Source of the DNA: Deltaproteobacteria bacterium
GTDB taxonomy: Bacteria > Myxococcota_A > Polyangia > Polyangiales > JADJMO01
NCBI GenBank assembly: GCA_016182965.1
Contig: JACPFM010000023.1
Span: 1-53,114 of the forward strand
DNA: 53,114 nt
Direction: 5' to 3'
Notes under the pieces: generated by a model
Databases searched by the model: none
What the model was told of the DNA's origin: nothing
The model's input: only the letters and a program-made list of their open reading frames with translations
Part shown: one piece after another, positions 1-10,094 of the stretch
Numbering within the stretch: position 1 is the stretch's first letter
How the letters are laid out: the number at the start of each line of letters is the position of its first letter
Program-made: the position numbers and the translations under genes

Positions 1-53
1 TCCCGCTAGAGGTGTTCCACGGCGAGAGGCACCTCGCGAGTTCTGGTGCAAAG

Positions 54-147
54 CCAGTCTAGAGTCTAGAGAGTCAGAAGAACGAGAGCTGTGCAGCGGC
101 GGGGAGCCCAGGCTGCACTCTAGACTCTGGACTCTAGACTCTGGACC
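54..147. repeat. Heptad-unit inverted repeat, TCTAGAG type
   Basis: The left arm (about 54-80) repeats GTCTAGA-like 7-mers. The right arm (118-147) carries ACTCTAG and ACTCTGG 7-mers in alternation, the reverse complement of the left arm with a few mismatches. About 37 bp of unrelated sequence separates them. The element lies some 60 bp beyond the infB stop codon. Each 7-mer contains TAG on at least one strand, and because 7 is not a multiple of 3 the stops fall in all frames. It has the same architecture as the elements near 13703, 22406, 29556/30473 and 40525, but a different 7-mer. Confidence 0.75.
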
Positions 148-207
148 AACGAAGCAACGGCACGCAGAACCCGACCGGATGCAGGTCGGTGCAGCGCGGG
201 CAACCGA

Positions 208-3017
208 TCACAGCTTCCCGGCGACCTCTTCGACCTCGAAGCACTCGATGAGATCACCCGGCTTGACGTCGTTGAAGCCCTCGAGGCTGATGCCGCACTC
301 GAAGCCCTTCTCGACCTCGCGCTTGTCTTCCTTGATGTGCTTGAGGCCGCTGATCTTGCCCTCCCACACCTGCACCGAGTCGCGGATGAGGCGGACCTTG
401 CCGGCGGCGCGCTTGATGGTGCCGTCGACCACGAGGCAGCCGGCAGGCCTTCCATGGCCTTCTTCACGTCGTCGACGGCGTTGTAGATGATGTTGTAGAG
501 GCGGATCTCGACGCCCTCGGTGTCGGCCAGCTGCGAGGCCTTTCCGGCCGGACGCACGTTGAAGCCGCAGATCAGCGCCTTGGAGGCGACCGCCAGGTTG
601 ACGTCGCCCTCGGTGATCGCGCCGACCGCGCTGTGGACGATCGAGACCTTCACCTTCTCGCCGGACAGCTTGGCGAGCGCCTCGCCGACCGCCTCGACCG
701 AGCCCTGCACGTCGGCCTTCACGATCAGCCGGAGCTCGAGCTGCCCGGACTCCGCGACGCGCTTGGCGATGTCCTCGAGGGACACCTTCGCGGTCGACGG
801 CATGATCGAGCGCTTCTCCTTCGCCTTGCGGGCGTCGGCGAACTCCTGCGCCTTGCGGGCGTCCTTCACGACGTCGACGGTGTCGCCGGCGTTGGGGACG
901 TCGGAGAGGCCGAGGATCTCGACCGGCGTGGCCGGACCGGCCTTGTGCACGACGCGCCCGTGCTCGTCGGTCATCGCGCGCACCTTGCCGAACGCCGGAC
1001 CGGCCAGGACGATGTCGCCGACCGAGAGCGTGCCGTCGCGCACCAGGATGCGGGCGACCGGGCCCTTGCCGCGATCGAGCATGGCCTCGATGACGGTGCC
1101 GCTCGCCGGCTTGGTCGGGTTCGCCCTGAGCTCGAGGACCTCGGCCTGCAGCGAGAGGCCGTCGAGGAGATCGTCGATGCCCTCGCCGGTCTTCGCGGAG
1201 ACGTCGAAGAACATCGTTTCGCCGCCGAGCTCCTCGGGCACGAGCCCGAGCTCCATCAGCTCGCGGCGCGGACGCGCCGGATCCGCGTCCGGCTTGTCGA
1301 TCTTGTTCACCGCGACGACGATCGGGACCTTCGCCGCCTTGGCGTGGTTCACGGCCTCGCGCGTCTGCGGCATGACGCCGTCGTCGGCGGCGACCACCAG
1401 GATGACGATGTCGGTCACCTGCGCGCCGCGGGCGCGCATCGCGGTGAACGCCTCGTGGCCCGGCGTGTCGAGGAAGGCGATCTCGCCCTTGTTGGTCTTC
1501 ACGCGGTAGGCGCCGATGTGCTGCGTGATGCCGCCCGCCTCGCCGGCGGCGACCTGCGCCTTGCGGATGTAGTCGAGGAGCGAGGTCTTGCCGTGGTCGA
1601 CGTGACCCATGACGGTCACCACCGGCGGACGCGACGTCATTCCCTCTTCGAGCGCGGCCTCGGCCTCGCCACGGAGCTCCTTGATCGCCTGCTCGTCGGA
1701 GACGGCGACGTCGGAGACCTCCCAGCCGAACTCGCTCGCGAGGATCTTCGCGGTGTCGGAGTCGAGCGTGGTGTTGATGTTCACGCCGCTCATGCCCATC
1801 TGCATGAGCTTCATGAGGACATCGGTCGCCTTCAGGCTCATGCGCTGAGCCAGCTGGGCGAGCGTGATCTTCTCCTCGATCTTGATGACCTTCTTGTGCG
1901 CCGACATCTCGACGGTGCTCGGCGCCGCGTTGGGACGCCGCATCGTCGAAGGGCCTGCGCCCATGCGACCGCGCATGCCACCGGCGCCACCGACCATGCC
2001 CGGGCGACCACCGCCGGGACGGCCCGCGCCGGCAGCGCCACCGCGCGCAGCCACGCCGCCCATGCCCGGACGACCGGGCGGGCTCGCGTCACGGCGAGGA
2101 TCGTACTGGACTCCGCGACGCTGCATCGGCGGCGCAGCGCCGCCAGCGGGACCGCGCGCGCCCATGCTCCGGCTCTGGACCGGCTGCGGCATCGGCACGC
2201 CGGGTCGACCGGCCCACGTCTCTATGCCCGTCTTCGGGGCCGCCGAGCGCACGGGCGCAGGCGGCGCCGGAGAAGGCGGCGGCGGCGACGGCACACGCGC
2301 GGCGAGCGGCGGCGGGGTCGGAGTGACCGGCGGCGGGGGCTCGGGCGCGGGCTCGACCGGAGCCGCGACCGGCTCGGGCGCGGCTTCGACGACGGGCGAA
2401 GGCGGAGGCGGAGGCGTGGGCGGCGCCTCGACCTTCGCTTCCTTGATCTCTTTCGGCTCCGGCGCAGGCGCGGGCTCGGCCTTCGCCTCGACCGGAGGCG
2501 CGGGCGCCTCGGCGACGGCGACGGGCTCGGGGGCCGGCGTCGGAGGCGGCGTGAGCGCGGTGGCGACCGGCGCGGGCGCGGGCTCGGGAGGAGCGACGGG
2601 GGCGGGACGCTCCTCGCGCGGCGCGCGCGCTTCGACAGCAGCTCGAGGCGCACGCGCCTCGGCAGAAGTGCGAGGCGCACGCGCCTCGGCCGGCGAGACG
2701 GCGGAGACGCGCGCCGGCTCCGGCACGGGCGCTGCGGCCTCGTGTCCGTTGGTCGGCCGGGCCGCGACGGGCGCCGCCTCGGCGGGCGCCTCGACCTTCG
2801 TCGCCTTGCGGCGAACGACGGTCGGACGGATCCGCTCCTCGACGACCGCGGGGGCCTTCGCACGCTCGAGCGCGCGACGCGCACGCTCGGCGACGTCCTG
2901 CTCGACGGCGCTCAGGCGGTTGCGCACCTGCGCTCCCTGCTGTTGGAGCAGCGTGAGCGCAGCCTGCTCGTCGATGCCGAGCTGCTTCGCGACCTCGTAG
3001 ACCCGAACCTTGCTCAT
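208..3017 (-). CDS. infB: Translation initiation factor IF-2, frame broken near the C-terminus
   Basis: IF-2 is the GTPase that delivers initiator fMet-tRNA to the 30S subunit and promotes subunit joining. The start [14 protein letters not shown] is the usual IF-2 N-terminal domain. A Pro/Ala-rich and then Gly/Arg-rich linker of more than 300 residues follows, as in other myxobacterial IF-2 proteins. The G domain has GHVDHGKT (about residue 470), DTPGH and NKID. Near position 440 the frame breaks: after AMEGL the next conserved residues, [12 protein letters not shown], are in another frame and run to the expected end (EVEEVAGKL). About 27 residues, including the LAEVR-type strand that opens domain C2, are missing. 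The deletion length must be one more than a multiple of three. The start overlaps the ylxR stop (ATGA). infB is essential, so an assembly or sequencing error is more likely than a real lesion. Confidence 0.93.
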
Positions 3018-3713
3018 TCAGCGTTCTCCCGCGACGTACGCATCGCCCCCGGAACGGTCCCGGTGCCCCCGGATCCGCCGGCACACATCCACGCCCTTCG
3101 AACCTCTGCGGCGAGCGACTCGCCCGTCACCGCGAGCACCACGACGCCTTCGCGCGCAGCCTCGCCACGTCGACCGACGGCCGCCGCGAGGCGGAGCCGA
3201 TCTCCGAACACCAGCGCGCGCCCGTCCTCGAGCGCGCGTCGCACCTCGACGCGCGCGGCCGCGGCGGCGGCGTCGGCGGCGACCAGCACCACCTTCGCGG
3301 CGCCCGCGCGCAGCGCATCGATGACCGCGTCGGTCCCGACGGCGACCAGACCTGCGCGCGTGCCGCCGGCGAGCAGCCCGTCGAGCCTCCGCCCGAAGGC
3401 TTCGGCGATCGCGGCGGCCAGCGCGGACGGCTGCACCCGCATCTCGCGCTTGAACGCGCGGGGCAGCCCCTTCTTGCACGCCTGCTCCAGACAGTCGGGA
3501 GACGCGTGCACGTGCGCGCCGCGACCGAAGCTCCCGCCCTTGGCGTCGGGCACGACGGCGGCGTTGGCCTCGTCGAGCACCACGCGCACGAGCACGCCAT
3601 CGGGGCTGCGCTTGCCGCAGCCCACGCAGGTGCGCTCGGGCGTTCGTTCGATCACGGTCTGCACTTCCGGTTCCTTCCTCGTCTTTCGCGTCTGCTGAGT
3701 GTCGCGTCGCCGT

Positions 3714-3730
<17 letters not shown>
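3014..3730 (-). CDS. YlxR (DUF448)-L7Ae fusion RNA-binding protein
   Basis: The protein has 238 residues. The N-terminal half is the YlxR family, with CVGCGKR and the GRGAHVH...C...ACKKG signature. The C-terminal half resembles the L7Ae/YlxQ RNA-binding fold ([30 protein letters not shown] region). YlxR and YlxQ are separate genes between nusA and infB in Firmicutes and are fused in many proteobacteria; YlxR (RnpM) has been linked to RNase P in Bacillus. The stop overlaps the infB start by ATGA. The ATG used here lies 17 bp inside the end of nusA. A GTG at 3663-3665, preceded by AGGAAGG at good spacing, is a credible alternative that would start just before the conserved domain. Confidence 0.88.
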
Positions 3731-5332
<1,602 letters not shown>

Positions 5333-5336
<4 letters not shown>

Positions 5337-6013
5337 CGTTTCTGCTCCGAGTCGCCTCGTACCCGCCGAGGCTTGTCTTCACCGGTCGAGGCCGAGCCCT
5401 CTGCCGCGACCTTCTTTTTCGATTTTCCGGGCTTGATCTTGGGCGCCGGCTCGTAGACCAGGCTGGCGCGCGCGATGCGCGAGAGCGGGAACGAGACCTC
5501 GCCGACGTCGTCGTCGCGCAGGCGCGCCAGGCCGTCGCGCTCGCCGAGGATCTCGCCGCGGAACGCCTTGCGCCCGGGGTGCCCCTCGATCGGCTGCTCG
5601 AGCCGCACCTTGGCGCGGAGCCCGGTGAAGCGGCGCCAGTGCTCTTCCTTGGCGAGCGGTCGCTCCAGCCCGGGGCTCGAGACCTCGAGGTGATAGGCGT
5701 GATCGATGAGCTCGGCGACGTCGAGCGCGGTGGAGACGTCGCGGCTGATCCAGCCGCACTCGTCGATGCCGACGCCGCCGATGGCCGAGCGGGGATCGTG
5801 GCCGAGGCGCTCGACGTACAGCCGCAGGACCCAACCGACGGGCTCGCGCCGCCAGTCGACCTCGACCAGCTCGCATTTGTGCGCGGCGACGACCGGCTCC
5901 ACGATGCTCACGATCTGCTCCCGAACGCGACCGGGTTCGACCGGCACGCGAGCGCCCTGGTCCGCCGCCGTGGCGGGCTCGGCCGAGCGCTTGTCGGAGG
6001 GATCGTGCTGCAT
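5333..6013 (-). CDS. rimP: Ribosome maturation factor RimP
   Basis: RimP assists 30S subunit assembly. The 226-residue frame contains the family signatures: IVEPVVAAHKCELVEVDWRR, the GIDECGWISRDVSTALDV stretch, YHLEVSSPGLERPL, and the Sm-like C-terminal part ending in VSFPLSRIARASLVYEP. A Lys-rich tail of about 35 residues follows. The frame stays open upstream to 6229, but the ATG giving MQHDPSDKRS is chosen because the extra upstream part would cover a promoter and a terminator-like hairpin and has no family similarity. The stop overlaps nusA (ATGA). It is the first gene of the rimP-nusA-ylxR-infB operon. Confidence 0.93.
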
Positions 6014-6043
6014 AGACTGGTTATCGATCGTCGCTTTTGGCGG

Positions 6044-6076
6044 AAAAAAAGAGCGGAACCCACAGGGGGCCCGCTC
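6044..6076 (-). terminator. Rho-independent terminator or attenuator in the rimP leader
   Basis: On the minus strand GAGCGG (6071-6076) pairs with CCGCTC (6051-6056), an inner CCC/GGG pairing extends the stem, and seven T residues follow at once (6050-6044). This is a classical intrinsic terminator. It stands between a plausible promoter (6138-6165) and rimP. The only neighbouring gene upstream is divergent, so it cannot be that gene's terminator. Leader attenuation of the operon is the simplest reading. The E. coli nusA operon is also known for leader termination and autoregulation, but similarity of mechanism is inference. Confidence 0.6.
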
Positions 6077-6137
6077 GGGTCTCCCATCCCGGCAGATGGC
6101 GCGGACGACGGTCCACACCCCTACCGAGGGCGGCGCC

Positions 6138-6165
6138 ATGTTACCCAGCCAGCCCCGGAATTCAA
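6138..6165 (-). promoter_or_regulatory. Putative sigma-70-type promoter for rimP-nusA-infB
   Basis: On the minus strand TTGAAT (6165-6160) and TAACAT (6143-6138) are separated by 16 bp. Transcription would start near 6131 and give a leader of about 117 nt that contains the hairpin at 6044-6076. Both hexamers match four or more consensus positions, which is notable in DNA this GC-rich. No start site data are available. Confidence 0.5.
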
Positions 6166-6246
6166 GCGGGGCGGCGCGAAGGCTGCCGGACGCGGCTCGG
6201 GGCTCTGGTTGGCGGCGGAGCCCCACCACGCTAACCGGTCTTCCTC

Positions 6247-6885
6247 ATGCGGACCGTCATGCGGACCGTCATCCGGACCAGACGGGCCGACGCGGCCGCG
6301 CTCCTCGCGCTCGCGTTCTGGTTGTTCGCCGGGTGCCGCCGGACGGCCACGAGCACGACGGACGCCGCGGTCGACGTGCCGAGCCCGGCCGCGAGCGCGT
6401 CGCCGAGCACCGGCGGCAGCTCGTCGCCGGAGCGCGCCTGGATCGACGCCCGCCCCGGCGATCCGCTCGAGCTCGCGAGGCTGGCGGACCTCGAGGGCGC
6501 CCTCGGCCTGGCCGAGGTCGCGACCAACGACCAGGCGAGCCCCGACGATCGCGCGACCGCCATCCGCGCGCTGATGTTCGTCGACGATCCGACGCCCGCC
6601 GTCGAGGCGCTCACGCGCCTCGTGTCCGATCCGGCGGTCGCCCAGGGCGACGCGCACGGGGCGGTCGAGCGCTCGACGCTCGCGCTGCAGACGCTCGTCG
6701 CGATCGCGCCACGCCGCGCGCCGATCGAGGAGGTCGAGCCGGGCGCGTGGCGGGTCTGCGGCGACGGACTGCTCGCGGCGTTGCAGACGATCCATGGCGC
6801 GGTCAGGCGCGAGCTGGCCATCCGCGCCCTGCACGCGCTCGCCGATCGCGGCGCGGTCGCGCGCGCGCTGATCCCCGCGCGCTGA
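6247..6885 (+). CDS. Putative lipoprotein with helical repeats, function unknown
   Basis: The 212-residue product has a basic N-terminus, a hydrophobic segment (AAALLALAFWLFAGC) and a lipobox ending in Cys29, so it is predicted to be exported and lipidated. A Ser/Pro/Ala-rich spacer follows. The remainder is all-helical, with alternating segments such as LARLADLEGALGLAEV and VEALTRLVSDPAV that recall HEAT or TPR repeats; I cannot assign a family. The first nine codons contain a 12-bp direct repeat (ATGCGGACCGTC twice, then a third partial copy), so the second in-frame ATG, 12 bp downstream, could be the real start. It is divergent from rimP and lies about 85 bp before glpK. Confidence 0.7.
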   Translation: MRTVMRTVIRTRRADAAALLALAFWLFAGCRRTATSTTDAAVDVPSPAASASPSTGGSSSPERAWIDARPGDPLELARLADLEGALGLAEVATNDQASPDDRATAIRALMFVDDPTPAVEALTRLVSDPAVAQGDAHGAVERSTLALQTLVAIAPRRAPIEEVEPGAWRVCGDGLLAALQTIHGAVRRELAIRALHALADRGAVARALIPAR

Positions 6886-6969
6886 ATCCCCGCGCCCCGA
6901 TTCCGCGCGCCCAGGTCGCACGAGGTCATTGCCTCGGCGCGGCCCGACCACGCATCATGACCGCGCATC

Positions 6970-8517
6970 ATGACGCGCAAGACCGACCTCATCCTCGCCA
7001 TCGATCAGGGGACCACCGGCTCGACCGCCGTCGTCGTCGACGCGGAGGGCAACCCGCGAGGACGAGCCAACGTCGAGTTCCCGCAGCATTTCCCGCAGCC
7101 CGGGTGGGTCGAGCACGAGCCGCAGGACATCTGGGGCAGCGTGCTGCACGCCATCGGGCTGGCGCTCGAGCGCGCCGGCGCAAAGGGCAGCGACGTGGTC
7201 GCGATCGGCATCACCAACCAGCGCGAGACCACGCTGGTCTGGGACCGCAAGACCGGCGAGCCGATCCACCGCGCCATCGTCTGGCAGGATCGCCGCACCG
7301 CCGAGCAGTGCGCCGCCCTCCGCGCGCGCGGCGCCGAGCCGATGGTGCGGGCGAAGACGGGGCTGGTGCTCGACCCGTACTTCTCGGGCACCAAGATCGC
7401 GTGGCTGCTCGACGGCGTGCCGGGCGCGCGCGCACGCGCGGTCGCGGGCGATCTCGCCTTCGGCACGGTCGAGACGTACCTCGTCCACCGGCTGACCGGC
7501 GGCGCCGCGCACGTCACCGACGTGACCAACGCGTCGCGCACGCTGCTGCTCGATCTCGCCACGCTGTCGTGGGACGACGAGATGCTCGAGCTGCTCGGCG
7601 TGCCCCGCGTCATGCTGCCGCGCGTGGTGGGGTGCGCCGAGGAGGTCGGGCGGACCAGGGGCGTCCCGGGGCTCCCCGACGGGATCGTGATCGCCGGCAT
7701 GGCCGGCGATCAGCAGGCCGCCCTCTTCGGCCAGACGTGCTTTGGGATCGGCGACGTCAAGTGCACGTACGGCACCGGGGCGTTCGTCCTCATGAACGTC
7801 GGCTCGACGCCGGTCGCCTCGCGGCACGGACTGCTGACGACCGCGGCGTGGAAGCTCCGAGAGGGCGACGCGCCGGTCTACGCGCTGGAGGGCTCGGCGT
7901 TCATCGCGGGCGCGGCCGTGCAGTGGCTGCGCGACGGGCTCGGCATCATCGGGTCGGCCTCGGAGGTCGAGGCGCTGGCCCGCTCGGTCCCCGACACGGG
8001 CGGCGTCGCGTTCGTGCCGGCGCTGGTCGGGCTCGGCGCACCGTACTGGGACGCCGACGCACGCGGTCTCATCTGCGGCATCACCCGGGGGACCACGCGC
8101 GCCCACCTCGCCCGCGCGACGATCGACGCGATCGCACAGCAGACCGCCGATCTCGTCGAGGCGATGAACGCCGACGCCGGATCGCCGGCCGCTGACCAGG
8201 CACGCGGCGGCGCCCGGTCGATGAAGCGCATGCGCGTCGACGGGGGCGCGAGCGCGAACGGCCTCTTGCTCGAGCTGCAGGCGAGCTACGCCGGCGTCCT
8301 CGTCGAGCGCCCCAAGGACATCGAGACGACCGCGCGCGGGGCGGCGATGCTCGCCGCGCTCGGCGCGGGCTTCGCCTCCGACGTCGAGGCGCTCCGCGGT
8401 TGGTCGAAGCCCGACGTCGCCGTTCAGCCCGGGCTCGACGCTGCTCGGGTCGAGGCTGCGCGAGCAGCCTGGCGGCTCGCGGTGGCGCGCGCCCGCTCGT
8501 CGATCGCCGGCGGTTGA
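6970..8517 (+). CDS. glpK: Glycerol kinase
   Basis: GlpK converts glycerol and ATP to glycerol-3-phosphate, feeding phospholipid synthesis and glycerol use. The 515-residue length fits the FGGY family. Visible motifs are DQGTTGSTAVV near the start, GITNQRETTLVWDRKTGEPI followed by AIVWQDRRT, the GMAGDQQAALFGQ phosphate-binding region and RVDGGASANGLL near the C-terminus. A short extra loop (GSPAADQARGGARS, about residue 410) precedes that last motif. No glpF or glpD is adjacent, so it stands alone here. An 11-bp direct repeat (CGCATCATGAC) surrounds the start and creates an out-of-frame ATG 13 bp upstream; the chosen ATG begins the conserved domain. Confidence 0.96.
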   Translation: MTRKTDLILAIDQGTTGSTAVVVDAEGNPRGRANVEFPQHFPQPGWVEHEPQDIWGSVLHAIGLALERAGAKGSDVVAIGITNQRETTLVWDRKTGEPIHRAIVWQDRRTAEQCAALRARGAEPMVRAKTGLVLDPYFSGTKIAWLLDGVPGARARAVAGDLAFGTVETYLVHRLTGGAAHVTDVTNASRTLLLDLATLSWDDEMLELLGVPRVMLPRVVGCAEEVGRTRGVPGLPDGIVIAGMAGDQQAALFGQTCFGIGDVKCTYGTGAFVLMNVGSTPVASRHGLLTTAAWKLREGDAPVYALEGSAFIAGAAVQWLRDGLGIIGSASEVEALARSVPDTGGVAFVPALVGLGAPYWDADARGLICGITRGTTRAHLARATIDAIAQQTADLVEAMNADAGSPAADQARGGARSMKRMRVDGGASANGLLLELQASYAGVLVERPKDIETTARGAAMLAALGAGFASDVEALRGWSKPDVAVQPGLDAARVEAARAAWRLAVARARSSIAGG

Positions 8518-8541
8518 CCGGTCGCCTCGCGAGGCCACCGG
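8518..8541 (+). terminator. GC-rich hairpin directly after glpK
   Basis: CCGGT (8518-8522) pairs with ACCGG (8537-8541), and between them GCCTCGCGAGGC (8524-8535) is a perfect 12-bp palindrome. The hairpin begins on the base after the glpK stop codon. There is no T tract, so it may be a 3'-end stabiliser or a weak or factor-dependent terminator rather than an intrinsic one. Confidence 0.35.
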
Positions 8542-8619
8542 CGCGGCCGCATCTCAAGAGTGATAGAAGTCGAGTTCGGATCCCGCGCGGCCACGCGGGT
8601 CCGACGCCGGAGCTTGAAC

Positions 8620-9420
8620 ATGCCTGCCCGACCCCAGCCTCCTTCCGCCGAGGGCGCGCCCGCCGAGGACGCGCCCGAAGACCACGCACCCGCCCCCGAT
8701 CCCGACGCGCCGCTGCGCGACGTCCCCATCGACTGGGAGGCGCTCGAAGACGCCTTCGAGAACAACGCGCCCGAGGTCCACAGCTATCTGCAGCTCGCCA
8801 CCGGCGAGGTGATCCGCGTCGTCGACGGCGTCGCCGATCCGCAGATGCACGCGCGGATCGCCGCCGATCCGGGGTACCTGCGCGTCGATCCGGTGAGCTC
8901 GCGCGAGCAGTACCGCTGGATGGAGCGTTTCATCCCGATGGTCGAGAGCGCCGACCTCCGCGGACGCCTGCACCAGGCGATCGACGGCAAGGGCGCGTTC
9001 CGCCGCTTCAAAGACGTGCTGATGGCGCACGCCGAGGAGCGCGAGCGCTGGTTCACCTACCGCAGCGAGCGCCTGAAGACCTTCATGGACGCGTGGCTCC
9101 AGGCGCACAGCCTGCGAGCGATCCCGCGTCCGGCGTGGAACCCGGCCGACGCGCCGGCGCCGCCCGCCGAGGGCGCCGCCGCGCCCGCCGCGCCCCGCGA
9201 GCAGAAGCGCAAGAGCGCCGACGCGCTGCGCCGCCATCTGCGGGAGGTCGCCGACTCGCTCGGTCCGCGCGACCTCGACCTCCTCTGTGCGTTCGGCGAC
9301 TTCCTGCGCGCGCGCCGCGTGGTCCGCGCCGCACGGTCGGCCGACGGCGTCGAGAGCGACGGCGACGATTTCCCGTCGTCGTCGGAGCTCCGCGCCGCGC
9401 CCGTGGCGGAGGAGAAGTGA
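8620..9420 (+). CDS. UPF0158 family protein
   Basis: The central part of this 266-residue protein matches the UPF0158 family: IDWEALEDAFENNAPEVHSYLQLATGEVIRV, then the RYLRVDP-like GYLRVDPVSSREQYRWMERFI, and FRRFKDVL...ERERWFTYRSERL. The family has no agreed function. A Pro/Ala-rich N-terminal tail and an extra C-terminal helical region (about 190-240) are specific to this protein. A GTG 60 bp upstream is in frame but has no better support. The stop overlaps the next start by GTGA. It opens a run of five closely coupled genes ending with the LuxE/LuxC pair, so it may be co-expressed with an acyl-reduction pathway. Confidence 0.8.
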   Translation: MPARPQPPSAEGAPAEDAPEDHAPAPDPDAPLRDVPIDWEALEDAFENNAPEVHSYLQLATGEVIRVVDGVADPQMHARIAADPGYLRVDPVSSREQYRWMERFIPMVESADLRGRLHQAIDGKGAFRRFKDVLMAHAEERERWFTYRSERLKTFMDAWLQAHSLRAIPRPAWNPADAPAPPAEGAAAPAAPREQKRKSADALRRHLREVADSLGPRDLDLLCAFGDFLRARRVVRAARSADGVESDGDDFPSSSELRAAPVAEEK

Positions 9421-10085
9421 GGCTGCCCTTCGCGTTCGCGATCGCCCTCGCGGTCGGGAGCGCGTCGGCCGCGCCGGTGGTGGCCGATCGCGCCGTCGCG
9501 CGCTTCAACGATCCCGAGGCGTCCGACGCCAAGGGCGCGCTGCGCTTCGTGATGATGCGCGAGCTCGTCCTCGAGGCGTGGCTGGTCGCCTACGAGCGCG
9601 CGCCGGCGGGCACGCCGGCGATCGACGACAAGACCCTCCGCATCGCGCTCGATCGGCACGTCATCGAGGCGGTGCTCGGGTCACGCACGCTGCCGCTCGT
9701 GTACGAGGCGAGGGTCGACAAGGCCGCGACCGACGCGCGCAACGCCGAGGTCCTCGCAGTCGGCGGCGAGGAGCGCTTCCGTGAGCTCCTCACGCGCGCG
9801 ACCGGCTCGGCCGCAGGCGGCGCCGCCGAGATCGAGGCGGTCCTGCGGCGCCGCGCGCGCACCGAGCTGTACCTCGAGAGCGCCGTCGGCCTCACGTTCG
9901 AGCCCAACGAGGGGGAGCTGCACGCCGCGCACGGGAAGATCCCCGCGGTCGCCGGCAAATCGTTCGAGGAGGTCGCCGCAGCGCTCCGCGCCTACCTCCG
10001 TACGCTACGCTTCCGCGAGGGGGCGCAGGCGTATCACCAGGCGGTGCGCAGCAAGCTCCGCCTCGAGATCGTTCCCGAGACCTGA
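9417..10085 (+). CDS. Secreted protein of unknown function
   Basis: The product of 222 residues starts at a GTG that overlaps the preceding stop (GTGA). RLPFAFAIALAVGSASA-AP is a good signal peptide with an AxA cleavage site, so it is predicted to be periplasmic. The mature part is helical and rich in Ala, Glu and Arg, with no Cys. Segments such as KGALRFVMMRELVLEAWLVAYE and SFEEVAAALRAYLRTLRFREGAQAYHQAVRSKL are faintly reminiscent of the chaperone domain of SurA/PpiD proteins, but there is no parvulin domain and I do not assign it. It lies 9 bp before the aminotransferase gene. Confidence 0.72.
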   Translation: MRLPFAFAIALAVGSASAAPVVADRAVARFNDPEASDAKGALRFVMMRELVLEAWLVAYERAPAGTPAIDDKTLRIALDRHVIEAVLGSRTLPLVYEARVDKAATDARNAEVLAVGGEERFRELLTRATGSAAGGAAEIEAVLRRRARTELYLESAVGLTFEPNEGELHAAHGKIPAVAGKSFEEVAAALRAYLRTLRFREGAQAYHQAVRSKLRLEIVPET

Positions 10086-10094
10086 CGAGGATTC

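Noticed and set aside
633..3698. A 1021-codon plus-strand open frame antisense to infB and ylxR
   Set aside because: It is rich in Arg, Gly and Asp with no domain, and mirrors the GC-rich codons of infB on the other strand. Similar long antisense frames lie over nearly every gene here.
6080..6246. A tRNA gene (metY-like) before rimP
   Set aside because: The region was read on both strands for a GGTTCRAATCC T-loop and an acceptor stem; none was found.
6886..6969. A glycerol-responsive regulatory site before glpK
   Set aside because: Only an 11-bp direct repeat around the start codon is visible; no operator or riboswitch-like structure was recognised.
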